The translations under genes and the position numbers were made by a program. DNA of 64,000 bases from Pseudochrobactrum sp. sp1633 (GTDB taxonomy: Bacteria > Pseudomonadota > Alphaproteobacteria > Rhizobiales > Rhizobiaceae), in NCBI RefSeq assembly GCF_030376605.1, contig NZ_JARRAE010000005.1, positions 62,001 to 126,000 of the forward strand, in the 5' to 3' direction. The notes beneath the pieces were generated by a model that was not told the DNA's origin, did no database searches, and saw only the letters and a list, made by a program, of their open reading frames with translations. Positions within the stretch are counted from its first letter, which is position 1. Each line of letters opens with the position of its first letter. Below, one piece after another: positions 44,665 through 53,217 of the stretch.

Positions 44665-45486
44665 TCATACCGGAACCGGCTGGCTATCCTCAAACCAAAG
44701 CCAGCGTGCACCATCGCTGAAAGCGGGTTTGCCGTTTTGACCGGTTTTTACAAATATGATGGCTCCCGAACCCGCCTGTGCAGCATTTGGCACTGAGGTC
44801 GCTTCATATGCGCCCATACGAATTGGCCCGTCCACATGCAAAGGCGCTGTCGGCCAGACAGAACCAATAGCTATATTGCCGCTTGCACGATCAATCCGCA
44901 GGGCCTGCCGCCACTGCCCCGCATCATCCGAAACTTTAATGCTGAAATTATTTTCACCGGCAAGCCCCATCTCCGCATAGCCTGTCCAGCCGCTTTGGAA
45001 TAAAAGAGAGGCTGTATTATCGCTCAGGTTTTTATTGATCTTCAGCTGGTGCCCTGCCCCGTTATGGGTCAGCAAAACAGCATCAGATGCCACGGCCAAG
45101 CGGTTATAATTATCAGCTACCGTATTAATCCCCGCCAGAGGCTGCGGGTTGAGCAGTGCCTGCCATTCTGATCCGCTGAAAATGCAAAATGCATTCTCAT
45201 CGGCAACATGCATCATCCAGCCGTGCAGAGGTGCAAAATAGAACCATTCATCATCCATAAAAGCTGCAATTTTTCCATCTTGCCCGCTCCATAAACCGCT
45301 GGCATTCGCAGGCACAAGATAACGGCTGCCTTCTGCCGGTGCGGCCGGAGGCGAAGAATATTGCCTGCTCAGCACAGACAAGTTCAGCAAGGCATCCAGA
45401 ATGCGCAGCGCCTCATTATGCGTGACGTGTTTCTGCGCCTGACTGGGCATAATGTATGGCATTTTGAGATTGGGTGTTATTTCCAT
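44665..45486 (-). CDS. DUF2793-domain protein, phage-tail type
   Basis: The N-terminal ~115 residues match the DUF2793 pattern (MPYIMPSQAQKHVTHNEALRILD start, then SRYLV, SGLWSGQDGKIAAF, EWFYFAPLHGWMMHV), a domain usually found in prophage or gene-transfer-agent tail proteins. The C-terminal half contains tail-fibre-like beta-rich sequence (PLHVDGPIRMGAYEATSVPNA). 273 residues, no signal peptide. It stands 83 bases downstream of uraH, with no other phage gene nearby, so it looks like an isolated remnant or a domesticated gene. A hairpin lies directly in its leader. Confidence 0.75.
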   Translation of the reverse strand: MEITPNLKMPYIMPSQAQKHVTHNEALRILDALLNLSVLSRQYSSPPAAPAEGSRYLVPANASGLWSGQDGKIAAFMDDEWFYFAPLHGWMMHVADENAFCIFSGSEWQALLNPQPLAGINTVADNYNRLAVASDAVLLTHNGAGHQLKINKNLSDNTASLLFQSGWTGYAEMGLAGENNFSIKVSDDAGQWRQALRIDRASGNIAIGSVWPTAPLHVDGPIRMGAYEATSVPNAAQAGSGAIIFVKTGQNGKPAFSDGARWLWFEDSQPVPV

Positions 45487-45493
45487 AGTCAGT

Positions 45494-45520
45494 TTTCCCC
45501 GCTGTTCGATGACGGGGAAA
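45494..45520 (-). terminator. Hairpin between uraH and the DUF2793 gene
   Basis: TTTCCCCG / CGGGGAAA arms with an 11-base loop. The 3' arm on the minus strand (CGGGGAAA) lies seven bases before the DUF2793 ATG and contains its ribosome binding site. It may terminate the purine operon or mask that site. Confidence 0.5.
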
Positions 45521-45569
45521 GTCTACGGGCAAGACGAAAGACGGGGATAGATTCCCCCCCGTGTTGTCT

Positions 45570-45926
45570 TTAACTGCCGCGATAGGTGGAATAAGCCCAG
45601 GGACTGACCAGCAGCGGTACGTGATAACTGGCGCTTACATCGGCAATCGCAAAGCGGATCGGGATCAAATCAAGAAACGGCGGCTTAGCCATCTCTGCCC
45701 CTTGTGAATCGAAATATTCAGCGACATGAAACTGAAGTTCATAGGTGCCGATGCACATCTCCGCGGCGCTGAGCAGCGGCTCGTCTGTACGGCCGTCAAG
45801 ATTGGTTATTGTGCGTTTGACCAGCTCCAGTTCACCACTACCCTTCACCAAATATAGCTCAAGGCGCATCGCGGCAGCCGGTTTGCCATGCGCAGTATCA
45901 AGAACGTGGGTTGATAGTTTTGCCAT
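45570..45926 (-). CDS. uraH: 5-Hydroxyisourate hydrolase
   Basis: Transthyretin-related enzyme that hydrolyses 5-hydroxyisourate to OHCU in urate breakdown. The diagnostic C-terminal tetrapeptide YRGS is present, along with the N-terminal [13 protein letters not shown] and the internal [21 protein letters not shown] regions. 118 residues, no signal peptide. It is preceded on the same strand by uraD, but a repeat of about 108 bp lies between them. Confidence 0.95.
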   Translation of the reverse strand: MAKLSTHVLDTAHGKPAAAMRLELYLVKGSGELELVKRTITNLDGRTDEPLLSAAEMCIGTYELQFHVAEYFDSQGAEMAKPPFLDLIPIRFAIADVSASYHVPLLVSPWAYSTYRGS

Positions 45927-45947
45927 AAACGTGCCTTTTCAACTGCA

Positions 45948-46055
45948 TACAGAGCATTTCACAGTCAAGTTGGATCAACTTGACGTCCGTGATAATGCGG
46001 AAAATTAAAGAACCTAGAGCGAGCACCGTGATCCAATCTGGGCGTTAACCGCTCT
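45948..46055. repeat. ~108 bp double-hairpin repeat, divergent copy B
   Basis: Between uraH and uraD. First hairpin GTCAAGTTG-GAT-CAACTTGAC (45964-45984, perfect); second is bounded by AGAGCG (46017-46022) and CGCTCT (46050-46055). It has the same layout and flanks (TACAGAGCAT, then AATGCGG) as the 12382 and 53108 copies but much lower identity, so membership is less certain. Confidence 0.5.
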
Positions 46056-46060
46056 ATATT

Positions 46061-46582
46061 TTACAAGCCAAACATATCTCCCAGACGTAGTTCTGCGATA
46101 CGCGCGATCTGCCGCAGTGCCTCAGAAACTTCCTGATCGGGCGTGTTTTTCAAACGGGTTTCAAAGCTGGCAAGAATAGAATGTTTGTCATGTCCTTTGC
46201 CGTCAAAGCCACGCACAGCGAGAATAAACGGAAAATCGAACCGCTGCTTATAAGCATCATTCAACTGATGAAACTGCGCATATTCTGCATCATTCAGCTG
46301 ATCTAAACCCGCACCTTTTTGCTCACTGGTAGAAGCATCGGTGAGATCACCGGCGCGTGCTGCCTTGCCTGCCAGATCAGGATGCGCACGGATCAGTACC
46401 AGTTGTTGCTCCCGGCCAGCATGGTCAACCACCTGCACCATTGCCTGATGCAGTATTGAAACAGAAGCGAAAGGCCGCTTCCCTGCTACAGCTTCTGCGA
46501 CCCAAGGGGAGTGCTCGAAAATACCGCCCAGCGCAGACACAAAATCCGTCTCAGGCCGATCATTCAAATCCTGTAAATTCAT
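46061..46582 (-). CDS. uraD: OHCU decarboxylase
   Basis: Decarboxylates 2-oxo-4-hydroxy-4-carboxy-5-ureidoimidazoline to S-allantoin, the step after UraH. Family motif IRAHPDLAGKAA is near residue 65 and FILAVRGFD near 115; 173 residues from the ATG at 46582. A GTG at 46594 is an alternative start. The coding region begins immediately after the xdhB stop, so translation is likely coupled to xdhB. Cytoplasmic. Confidence 0.93.
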   Translation of the reverse strand: MNLQDLNDRPETDFVSALGGIFEHSPWVAEAVAGKRPFASVSILHQAMVQVVDHAGREQQLVLIRAHPDLAGKAARAGDLTDASTSEQKGAGLDQLNDAEYAQFHQLNDAYKQRFDFPFILAVRGFDGKGHDKHSILASFETRLKNTPDQEVSEALRQIARIAELRLGDMFGL

Positions 46583-46583
46583 T

Positions 46584-48962
46584 TCAAGCTTCACTCTGCT
46601 TCTGGCGCTGTCGCAGTTTCATGATGGATTTCAGCACAGTTTCCGGTGTGGCAGGCGCATCCAGCTCCGGTGAGAACTGATGATCCGCAATCGAAGCAAT
46701 CGCATCACGAATGGCCAGCCAGATAGAAATTCCCAGCATGAGCGGCGGCTCACCAATGGCCTTGGAACGGAACACCGTTTCCTCGCGGTTCGGCGCATTT
46801 TCCAATATCCGAACATTGAAAATTTCCGGCACATCGCGGGAACCCGGAATTTTATAGGTTGAAGGGCCTGCAGTGCGTAACCGCCCTGCCTTGTCCCACC
46901 ATAATTCCTCGCAAGTGACCCAGCCCATGCCTTGCACGAAAGCGCCTTCAATCTGGCCGAGATCAATCGCCGGATTGAGCGGAAAGCCGACATCCTGCAA
47001 AATATCCGCCCGCAAGCAGCGCGTTTCACCGGTCAGCGTATCCACCGCCACTTCGGCCACTGCTGCGCCATAGGTGAAATAGAAGAACGGACGACCGCGC
47101 ATAGTCTTGCCGTCCCAGTGAATCTTCGGCGTCGCATAATGGGCGGCTTCCGAGAGCTGCACGCGCTTTGACCAAGTGAGTTTGGCAAGCTCACCGAAAG
47201 ACATAGATTCATTACCCGCATAGACACGGTTGCCGCGGAAGATAATCTCACTTTCCTCTGTAGCGTAATGCTCTGCGGCAACCTTGGTCATCCGGCCTTT
47301 AATCGCCGTTGCCGCTTTAAATGCCGCCATACCATTGAGGTCAGAACCGGTTGAAGCTGCCGTTGCAGAGGTATTCGGCACTTTGCCGGTGGCGGTCGCC
47401 GAGATACGCACCATATCCAGATCGATCTGGAACACCTCCGCCACAACCTGAGCAACTTTGACAAACAGTCCCTGCCCCATCTCCGTGCCGCCGTGGTTCA
47501 GAAACACCGAACCATCCTGATAGACATGCACCAGCGCACCGGCCTGATTGAGCGCTGTGAGATTGAACGAGATACCAAACTTCACCGGCATCATTGCCAG
47601 TCCGCGGCGGATCAGCGGTTTCCCCGCATTATAGGCATCAATCTCCGCACGGCGCTGTTGCCACTCGCTGCTTTCCAGCAAAGTTTCTGTGACCTGCACC
47701 AGCCGGTTATCTTCAACCTTCTGGCCATAGGGCGTTTCATCGCCCGTTTCATCGCCGTAATAATTGATTGCGCGCAGCTGATTGGGATCAAGCTTTAACT
47801 CACGGGCAATCGTATCGACGATTGCCTCAATCGCGATAATCCCCTGTGGCCCGCCAAACCCGCGAAATGCCGTATTGGACACGGTATTGGTTTTGCAGGC
47901 ATGGCCGATAAAATGCGCGTTTTCGACAAAATAGGAATTATCGGCATGGGTCAGTGCACGGGCAATCACCGGCCCTGTGAGGTCCGGCAGGTTGCCGGCA
48001 CGGGCGAGAAACTCAATATCCAGTCCCTGAATGCGGCCACGGCTGTCCGTACCCGCCTTCCAATGCACTACAAAATCATGGCGTTTGCCGGTGGCAATCA
48101 TATCATCGCGGCGCTTGAGACGCATTTTGCACGGGCGCCCGGTCTTGGCCGCAACAAGCGCGGCGGCACAGGCTATAATAGTGGCCTGACTTTCCTTACC
48201 ACCAAAGCCACCGCCCATACGCCGCACCTGACACTCCACCGCATGGGCATGAAGTCCAAGCACATGTGCAACATGATGCTGCACTTCGCTCGGATGCTGT
48301 GTTGATGAATGCACCAGCATATCGCCGTTTTCATGCGGCCAGTTTTCACCGGGAATCGCATAGGCAATATGGGTTTCGAGATAGAAATGATCCTGCCCGC
48401 CCATAGAAAGGCGACCTGAAAACTGATGCTCCGCATTGGCAATAGCAGTTTTAGCATCGCCCTGTTGCACAACCTGCTGCGGCATCACATAGCTCTTTTG
48501 CCGGTGTGCTTCTTCCACATCCAGCACCGGCGCCAGCTCTTCAATATCCAGCTTCACCAGCTTGGCGGCCTTATAGGCGGCTTCAAAACTGGTGGCGGCA
48601 ATCACCGCGATAGCGCGTCCCTGATGGTCGAGCAGTTCTTCTGCAAAGAGCGGCTCACCTGGCAGCCCCGGTGAAACATCATTGATGCCCGGAATATCAT
48701 CAACACCCCAGATACCGACCACACCGGCCTGCGCCAAAGCCTCGCTGGCATCCATACCTTTCAGCCTGCCATGAGCAACCGGCGACAATACAAAAGCAGC
48801 ATGAAGCGTGTCCGGCAATTCCGGCATATCATCAATATAAGTCGCCGCACCGGCTACATGGCGGCTCGCGGAATCATGCACAACACCATGTCCGACAATG
48901 CTGCGCTCGACTTTATTCAAAGCACTCTCTGGCGTTGGAAAAGGCTGATGTATTGCAGTCAT
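46584..48962 (-). CDS. xdhB: Xanthine dehydrogenase, molybdopterin subunit
   Basis: Large subunit holding the molybdenum cofactor, where hypoxanthine and xanthine are oxidised to urate. 792 residues with family segments QDHFYLETH, GGFGGKESQATIIA, AFRGFGGPQG and MGQGLFVKVAQV, and the catalytic Glu region GEPPLMLGIS near residue 740. It overlaps xdhA by four bases. XdhC, which matures and inserts the cofactor, is not in the window. Confidence 0.95.
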   Translation of the reverse strand: MTAIHQPFPTPESALNKVERSIVGHGVVHDSASRHVAGAATYIDDMPELPDTLHAAFVLSPVAHGRLKGMDASEALAQAGVVGIWGVDDIPGINDVSPGLPGEPLFAEELLDHQGRAIAVIAATSFEAAYKAAKLVKLDIEELAPVLDVEEAHRQKSYVMPQQVVQQGDAKTAIANAEHQFSGRLSMGGQDHFYLETHIAYAIPGENWPHENGDMLVHSSTQHPSEVQHHVAHVLGLHAHAVECQVRRMGGGFGGKESQATIIACAAALVAAKTGRPCKMRLKRRDDMIATGKRHDFVVHWKAGTDSRGRIQGLDIEFLARAGNLPDLTGPVIARALTHADNSYFVENAHFIGHACKTNTVSNTAFRGFGGPQGIIAIEAIVDTIARELKLDPNQLRAINYYGDETGDETPYGQKVEDNRLVQVTETLLESSEWQQRRAEIDAYNAGKPLIRRGLAMMPVKFGISFNLTALNQAGALVHVYQDGSVFLNHGGTEMGQGLFVKVAQVVAEVFQIDLDMVRISATATGKVPNTSATAASTGSDLNGMAAFKAATAIKGRMTKVAAEHYATEESEIIFRGNRVYAGNESMSFGELAKLTWSKRVQLSEAAHYATPKIHWDGKTMRGRPFFYFTYGAAVAEVAVDTLTGETRCLRADILQDVGFPLNPAIDLGQIEGAFVQGMGWVTCEELWWDKAGRLRTAGPSTYKIPGSRDVPEIFNVRILENAPNREETVFRSKAIGEPPLMLGISIWLAIRDAIASIADHQFSPELDAPATPETVLKSIMKLRQRQKQSEA

Positions 48963-50440
48963 AGTGCCATTACCTCCACCACTTCGCCGGCAAGATCATG
49001 ACGCAGACGCTCAACCAGATTTTGCGCCACCATCAACCGATATTCCGCGCTGCCGCGCCAGTCGCTTAAAGGCGCAAGTTCTACAGCAATAGCCTGCGCA
49101 CAGGCGGCAACAGCAGCCTCATTCAGCGCCTTACCCATTAGCGCCTGCTCGGCGCTCTGCACCCGTTTCGGGATTGCCGCCATACCACCAAAGGCGATGC
49201 GGGCATCCGTTACAATTCCGTTCTCCTGCGTCACACGGAATGCACCGCAAACGGTGGAAATATCCTGATCGTAGCGTTTGGAGATTTTATAAACGCGGTA
49301 GTCCTGATCCGGTGTCAGCTTCGGAAGTGTGACAGAGGCAATCACCTCGCCTGCACGCAGCTCCGTCTTACGGTAATCAAGAAAAAAATCTTCAAGCGGC
49401 AGCGTGCGACTGCCTTCCATACCCGCCAGTTCAATCAGCGCACCAAGGCCGATCAAAGCAGGAGCCCCGTCACCAATCGGGCTGGCTGTGCCGATATTGC
49501 CGCCAATTGTACCCTGATTGCGGATTTGTACCGAGCCGAAACGGCGCAGCAGAACGGTCAGTGATGGGTAATAATTGCCGATAGTTGCCAGCACTTCCGC
49601 CCATGTTACCGCAGCGCCAAACCGGAAAGACGTTGCATCCTCACGGATTTCGCGCAATTCACGCACATGCGCCGTTGAGATAACCTCGTCCCAGTCACCG
49701 TGATAATCGGCCAGTGCGACGCCCAGATCAGTACCGCCCGCCAGCAGCAGGCTCTGCGGATATTGCGTGCGTAATTCCAGCAATTCTTTGAGTGTCTGCG
49801 GCTGATGATAGGTCGAGCCGCCATAGCTAAAGCCTGATTGCGGGCGGATATTTTTGAGCGCATCGCTCTCCGGTGCAGCAACAACAGCACCGCCCTGCGC
49901 CACCACTTTGCGTGCGGCTTCGACAATCGGGCGATAGCCTGTGCAGCGGCAGAGATTGCCTGCCAGCGTGTCATGGATCAGTTGATCATCAGCTTTGGCA
50001 CCGGTACTTGCGCAATCTGCAGCCAATCCGCTCAGCGACATCACAATACCGGGTGTGCAGAAACCGCATTGCGATGAGCCGTTTTCTGCCATCGCTGCCT
50101 GTACAGGATGAAGCTGTGAAGTTTTCAACCCCTCAACCGTGACCAAGGCTTTACCGTCCAGCTGCCCCATCGTGAGGATACAGCTATTGACGGCACGGTA
50201 GCGAAATGCTCCGTCAGCATGATCTGATTGTGGTTCACCCGCCGCAGTGTCAGCCTGCGCAATTGCGTCACGATCTGTGCCGATTAATACGGAGCACGCC
50301 CCGCAATCCCCCTCAGCACAGCCCTCCTTCGTTCCCTTGAGCCGCGCCTCCCCGCGCAGCCATTCCAGAACCGTTGTATCTGGCCGGATCTGAACATCCT
50401 GCCGGTGACCATTCAGAAAGAAACGGATCATCTGTGTCAT
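48959..50440 (-). CDS. xdhA: Xanthine dehydrogenase, FAD/iron-sulfur subunit
   Basis: Small subunit with two [2Fe-2S] clusters at the N-terminus: CAEGDCGAC (about residues 41-49) and CGFCTPGIVMS...CRCTGYRP (about 123-170). A FAD-binding domain (LLAGGTDLGVA near 233; the TIGGNIGTASPIGD loop near 313) and the CO-dehydrogenase-flavoprotein C-terminal domain follow. Length 493. It passes electrons from XdhB to NAD+. Four-base overlap with xdhB. Confidence 0.95.
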   Translation of the reverse strand: MTQMIRFFLNGHRQDVQIRPDTTVLEWLRGEARLKGTKEGCAEGDCGACSVLIGTDRDAIAQADTAAGEPQSDHADGAFRYRAVNSCILTMGQLDGKALVTVEGLKTSQLHPVQAAMAENGSSQCGFCTPGIVMSLSGLAADCASTGAKADDQLIHDTLAGNLCRCTGYRPIVEAARKVVAQGGAVVAAPESDALKNIRPQSGFSYGGSTYHQPQTLKELLELRTQYPQSLLLAGGTDLGVALADYHGDWDEVISTAHVRELREIREDATSFRFGAAVTWAEVLATIGNYYPSLTVLLRRFGSVQIRNQGTIGGNIGTASPIGDGAPALIGLGALIELAGMEGSRTLPLEDFFLDYRKTELRAGEVIASVTLPKLTPDQDYRVYKISKRYDQDISTVCGAFRVTQENGIVTDARIAFGGMAAIPKRVQSAEQALMGKALNEAAVAACAQAIAVELAPLSDWRGSAEYRLMVAQNLVERLRHDLAGEVVEVMAL

Positions 50441-50589
50441 AAGACCAGATTGTTACGCCTCTGAATGGTCGTCAAGATGTGCCGTGACAAATGCGGCAAA
50501 TTAGCTTTGAGTTGCGTTTTAAAGCGACATTTCTGATCTGTTTCATGCCGCTTTTAAACTATGTGAATTTGGAGCATCTGACTGGATGG

Positions 50590-51096
50590 TCAAATCTCCC
50601 TGTCAGAAATCGTGAAATTTTGCTGCGGGAAGTAATATTCTTCCAGATTATTGCCTGCACCGCCACGATCAACCACCAGAAAATCCGAAGTCTTATCCAG
50701 TGCCAGCAGCGGATGATGCCAGACATTGCGGTGATAATTCACACCCTGATTGCCTTTCGCCAAAAACGCCACCGGCGCATGTGGAACACCATTATTATCT
50801 TCTGCCACAACCACAAGATAATCACGCCCGCTCAGCGGCATAAAGGCCTGCGAGCCCAGCGGGTGGCGTTCAACCATCTTAATGGTCAGCGGCAGCTCCC
50901 AAGGCTTACTGCGGAAAATATTCATCAGCACATGAGCACCTTCACCAATGACATCAGCCTGTGCCAATGCATGGTGACGCTCGGTAATGCCCCAGTTAAT
51001 GAGTTTGATCTCACCCAAACCGGTTTCAATCACATCACCGAATGGTGCAAAATTCTCCGGCGTCAGAGCGCGAACAGGCAAGGTAATGTGTTCCAT
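50590..51096 (-). CDS. Ureidoglycolate lyase
   Basis: AllA-type enzyme that splits ureidoglycolate to glyoxylate and urea, the last step of the pathway in this cluster. The 168-residue cupin-type protein shows the family ALTPENFAPFGDVIE start, the KPWELPLTIKMVERHPLGSQAFMPL core and the GVNYHRNVWHHPLLAL end with conserved histidines. It begins two bases after the puuE stop codon, so the two are probably coupled. Confidence 0.92.
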   Translation of the reverse strand: MEHITLPVRALTPENFAPFGDVIETGLGEIKLINWGITERHHALAQADVIGEGAHVLMNIFRSKPWELPLTIKMVERHPLGSQAFMPLSGRDYLVVVAEDNNGVPHAPVAFLAKGNQGVNYHRNVWHHPLLALDKTSDFLVVDRGGAGNNLEEYYFPQQNFTISDREI

Positions 51097-51098
51097 AC

Positions 51099-52016
51099 TT
51101 ATTGCCCTGCCGGTTTGTGATGCTCATGCCAATGGCGCGCAATGTCGATACGTTTTGCCACCCAAACCTTGTCATGCGATTGCACATAATCCAGAAAACG
51201 CTCCAGTGCCGCAGCACGTCCCGGACGGCCGACCAGACGGCAATGCAGACCGACTGACATCATCTTCGGCGCGCCTTCTACGCCCTCGCGGTAGAGCACA
51301 TCAAATGTGTCTTTCAGATAATTGAAAAACTGGTCACCGGCATTAAAGCCCTGCGGTGTAGCAAAACGCATATCATTGGCGTCGAGCGTATAAGGCACAA
51401 TCAGATGCGGCTCCTTTGGCCCCTGCACCCAGAACGGTAGTTCATCGGCATAGGAATCGGCTGAATAGAGAAAGCCGCCTTCTTCCATCACCAGACGCAG
51501 TGTATTGTCGGAAGGCTTGCCCTGATAAATCCCGTAAGGACGCTCGCCGGTCAGTTCTGTGTGCAGGCGCACGGCTTCCTGAATGTGACGGCGTTCTTCT
51601 TCTTCCGTGAAATCTTTATATTCCAACCAGCGCAGACCGTGGCTGGCGATTTCCCAGCCCGCTTCTTTCATCGCTGCGACCGCTTCCGGATTACGCTCCA
51701 TCGCCTTGGTCACACCATAGACGGTCACATCCATATTGCGCTTGGTGAACATGCGCCACAACCGCCAAAAACCGGCACGCGCTCCATATTCATAAATCGA
51801 TTCCATATTCTGGTTGCGCTGCTGCGGCCAGCTCTGCGCACCGACGATCTCGGACAGCAGGCATTCCGATGCCGCATCACCATCGAGAATGCAGCTTTCG
51901 CCGCCTTCTTCGTAATTGACCACAAATTGCACGGCAATCTGCGCACCATCCGGCCAGCGCGGGTCTGGTGTATGGCGGCCATAACCAATAAATTCCCGAT
52001 CACCACATTTTTGCAT
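51099..52016 (-). CDS. puuE: Allantoinase, polysaccharide-deacetylase type (PuuE)
   Basis: Cofactor-independent allantoinase of the PuuE family, converting allantoin to allantoate (unrelated to amidohydrolase-type allantoinases). NodB-fold features include FVVNYEEGGES near residue 30, EIASHGLRW near 127 and GLHCRLVGRPGR near 260. 305 residues. First gene of the minus-strand purine block, with an operator-like palindrome about 60 bases upstream. Confidence 0.93.
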   Translation of the reverse strand: MQKCGDREFIGYGRHTPDPRWPDGAQIAVQFVVNYEEGGESCILDGDAASECLLSEIVGAQSWPQQRNQNMESIYEYGARAGFWRLWRMFTKRNMDVTVYGVTKAMERNPEAVAAMKEAGWEIASHGLRWLEYKDFTEEEERRHIQEAVRLHTELTGERPYGIYQGKPSDNTLRLVMEEGGFLYSADSYADELPFWVQGPKEPHLIVPYTLDANDMRFATPQGFNAGDQFFNYLKDTFDVLYREGVEGAPKMMSVGLHCRLVGRPGRAAALERFLDYVQSHDKVWVAKRIDIARHWHEHHKPAGQ

Positions 52017-52064
52017 TATCTGTTCCCCAATTCTCTTTCCTGAAAAGATAAAACTACCGGCATT

Positions 52065-52107
52065 TTGTCAATGTTAAATTGTCGACAATTTTAACAATAA
52101 TTGTCAA
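52065..52107. promoter_or_regulatory. TTGTCGACAA-centred operator before puuE
   Basis: Perfect 16 bp palindrome AAATTGTCGACAATTT (52076-52091), extended to GTTAAA...TTTTAAC, with additional half-sites TTGTCAA at 52065-52071 and 52101-52107. GntR/FadR-type regulators commonly bind TTGT-N2-ACAA sites. It lies in the divergent region between puuE and the metallo-hydrolase gene. Confidence 0.65.
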
Positions 52108-52179
52108 ATACGGCAAATCCGGCGGATAAAGAGGACAAGTTACAGAAAAGCATTTATAGAATGGCCTGTTCTTGTTCTT

Positions 52180-53118
52180 ATGCCTGCCTCAGAAAGCCTG
52201 TGCGTAATGTCGCTAAAGTTTAATACGGAATTTGATCCGGCCTATGGTCAAGCCGTTCAGATCGCACCGGACATTCTCCGTGTCACCGTAAACAATGCCA
52301 GTGCTTTTACCGGTTACGGCACCAACAGCTACATTATCGGCGAAACCCATCTGGGTGTTATCGATCCGGGGCCGGAAGATGACGCTCATTTTGAAACGCT
52401 GATACGTACAATTGCAGGCAGGCCTGTCAGCCATATATTTGTCAGTCACACCCATCGCGATCATTCGCCGCTTAGCACGAGACTGAAGGCCGAGACTGGC
52501 GCGACCATTGTCGCGCAAGGCCCGCATCAGTCCGCCCGCCCGTTATTTGACGGTGAAAGCAATGCACTGGATGCCAGTGTGGACACAGATTTTGCGCCGG
52601 ATATTTGCGCGGCAGATGGTGAGGTTTTCACCAGTCCGGACTGGGCGATGGAGGTTATTCATACCCCCGGCCATATGGCCAATCATGCCTGCTTCGCCCT
52701 GAATGATCGCGGCATTCTGTTTTCCGCCGATCATGTCATGGCATGGGCAACCACGATTGTCGCTCCGCCGGACGGCTCGATGCGCACCTATATGCAATCG
52801 CTGGAAAAGCTGCTCAAGCGTAAAGATGTGTTCTATTTGCCGGGGCATGGCGCACCGATTACCAAACCGCACCGCTTTTTACGCGGACTTCGCGCCCATC
52901 GGAAAATGCGTGAGCGGGCAGTGCTTGAGCGCGTTCTGCAAGGGGATGAAACCATTGCTGACATGGTTGCCGCTATTTACCGCGATACAGATCCGCGCTT
53001 GCACGGCGCCGCGGGGCTTTCCGTTTTCGCGCATCTGGAAGATCTGGTCTCACGCGGCTTGGTCATCACAGATGGCGACCCTATGCCGGACAGTGTCTAT
53101 CGTCCTGCTACAGCATAA
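52180..53118 (+). CDS. Metallo-beta-lactamase-fold hydrolase (LACTB2-like)
   Basis: Zinc-dependent hydrolase of the LACTB2/MBL type. Metal site SHTHRDHSPLS (about residues 90-100), then HTPGHMANH near 163 and SADHVMAW near 182; HGAP is near 227. The last ~80 residues form the winged-helix tail of this subfamily. Length 312 from the ATG at 52180; an ATG at 52207 is also possible, neither having a strong ribosome binding site. The stop codon lies inside the repeat at 53108-53212, which therefore encodes the last few residues. Substrate unknown. Confidence 0.85.
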   Translation: MPASESLCVMSLKFNTEFDPAYGQAVQIAPDILRVTVNNASAFTGYGTNSYIIGETHLGVIDPGPEDDAHFETLIRTIAGRPVSHIFVSHTHRDHSPLSTRLKAETGATIVAQGPHQSARPLFDGESNALDASVDTDFAPDICAADGEVFTSPDWAMEVIHTPGHMANHACFALNDRGILFSADHVMAWATTIVAPPDGSMRTYMQSLEKLLKRKDVFYLPGHGAPITKPHRFLRGLRAHRKMRERAVLERVLQGDETIADMVAAIYRDTDPRLHGAAGLSVFAHLEDLVSRGLVITDGDPMPDSVYRPATA

Positions 53119-53212
53119 TTCCTTAAACTTGAATCAGTTTAAGGTAAAATTATGCTGTAAATAGAAAGTGTTAGAGCGACCTTTGTGCGCCCAAGAGGGC
53201 GCACGGCGCTCT
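53108..53212. repeat. ~105 bp double-hairpin repeat, copy C
   Basis: CTACAGCATAATT, then CTTAAACT / AGTTTAAG with a TGAATC loop, then AATTATGCTG; the second hairpin has AGAGCG / CGCTCT outer arms, GTGCGCCC / GGGCGCAC inner arms and a five-base loop. It shares exact blocks with the 12382-12486 copy (CTACAGCAT, CCTTTGTGCG, GCACGGCGCTCT). Size and layout resemble the Brucella palindromic repeats Bru-RS1/RS2. Confidence 0.85.
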
Positions 53213-53217
53213 AATCC

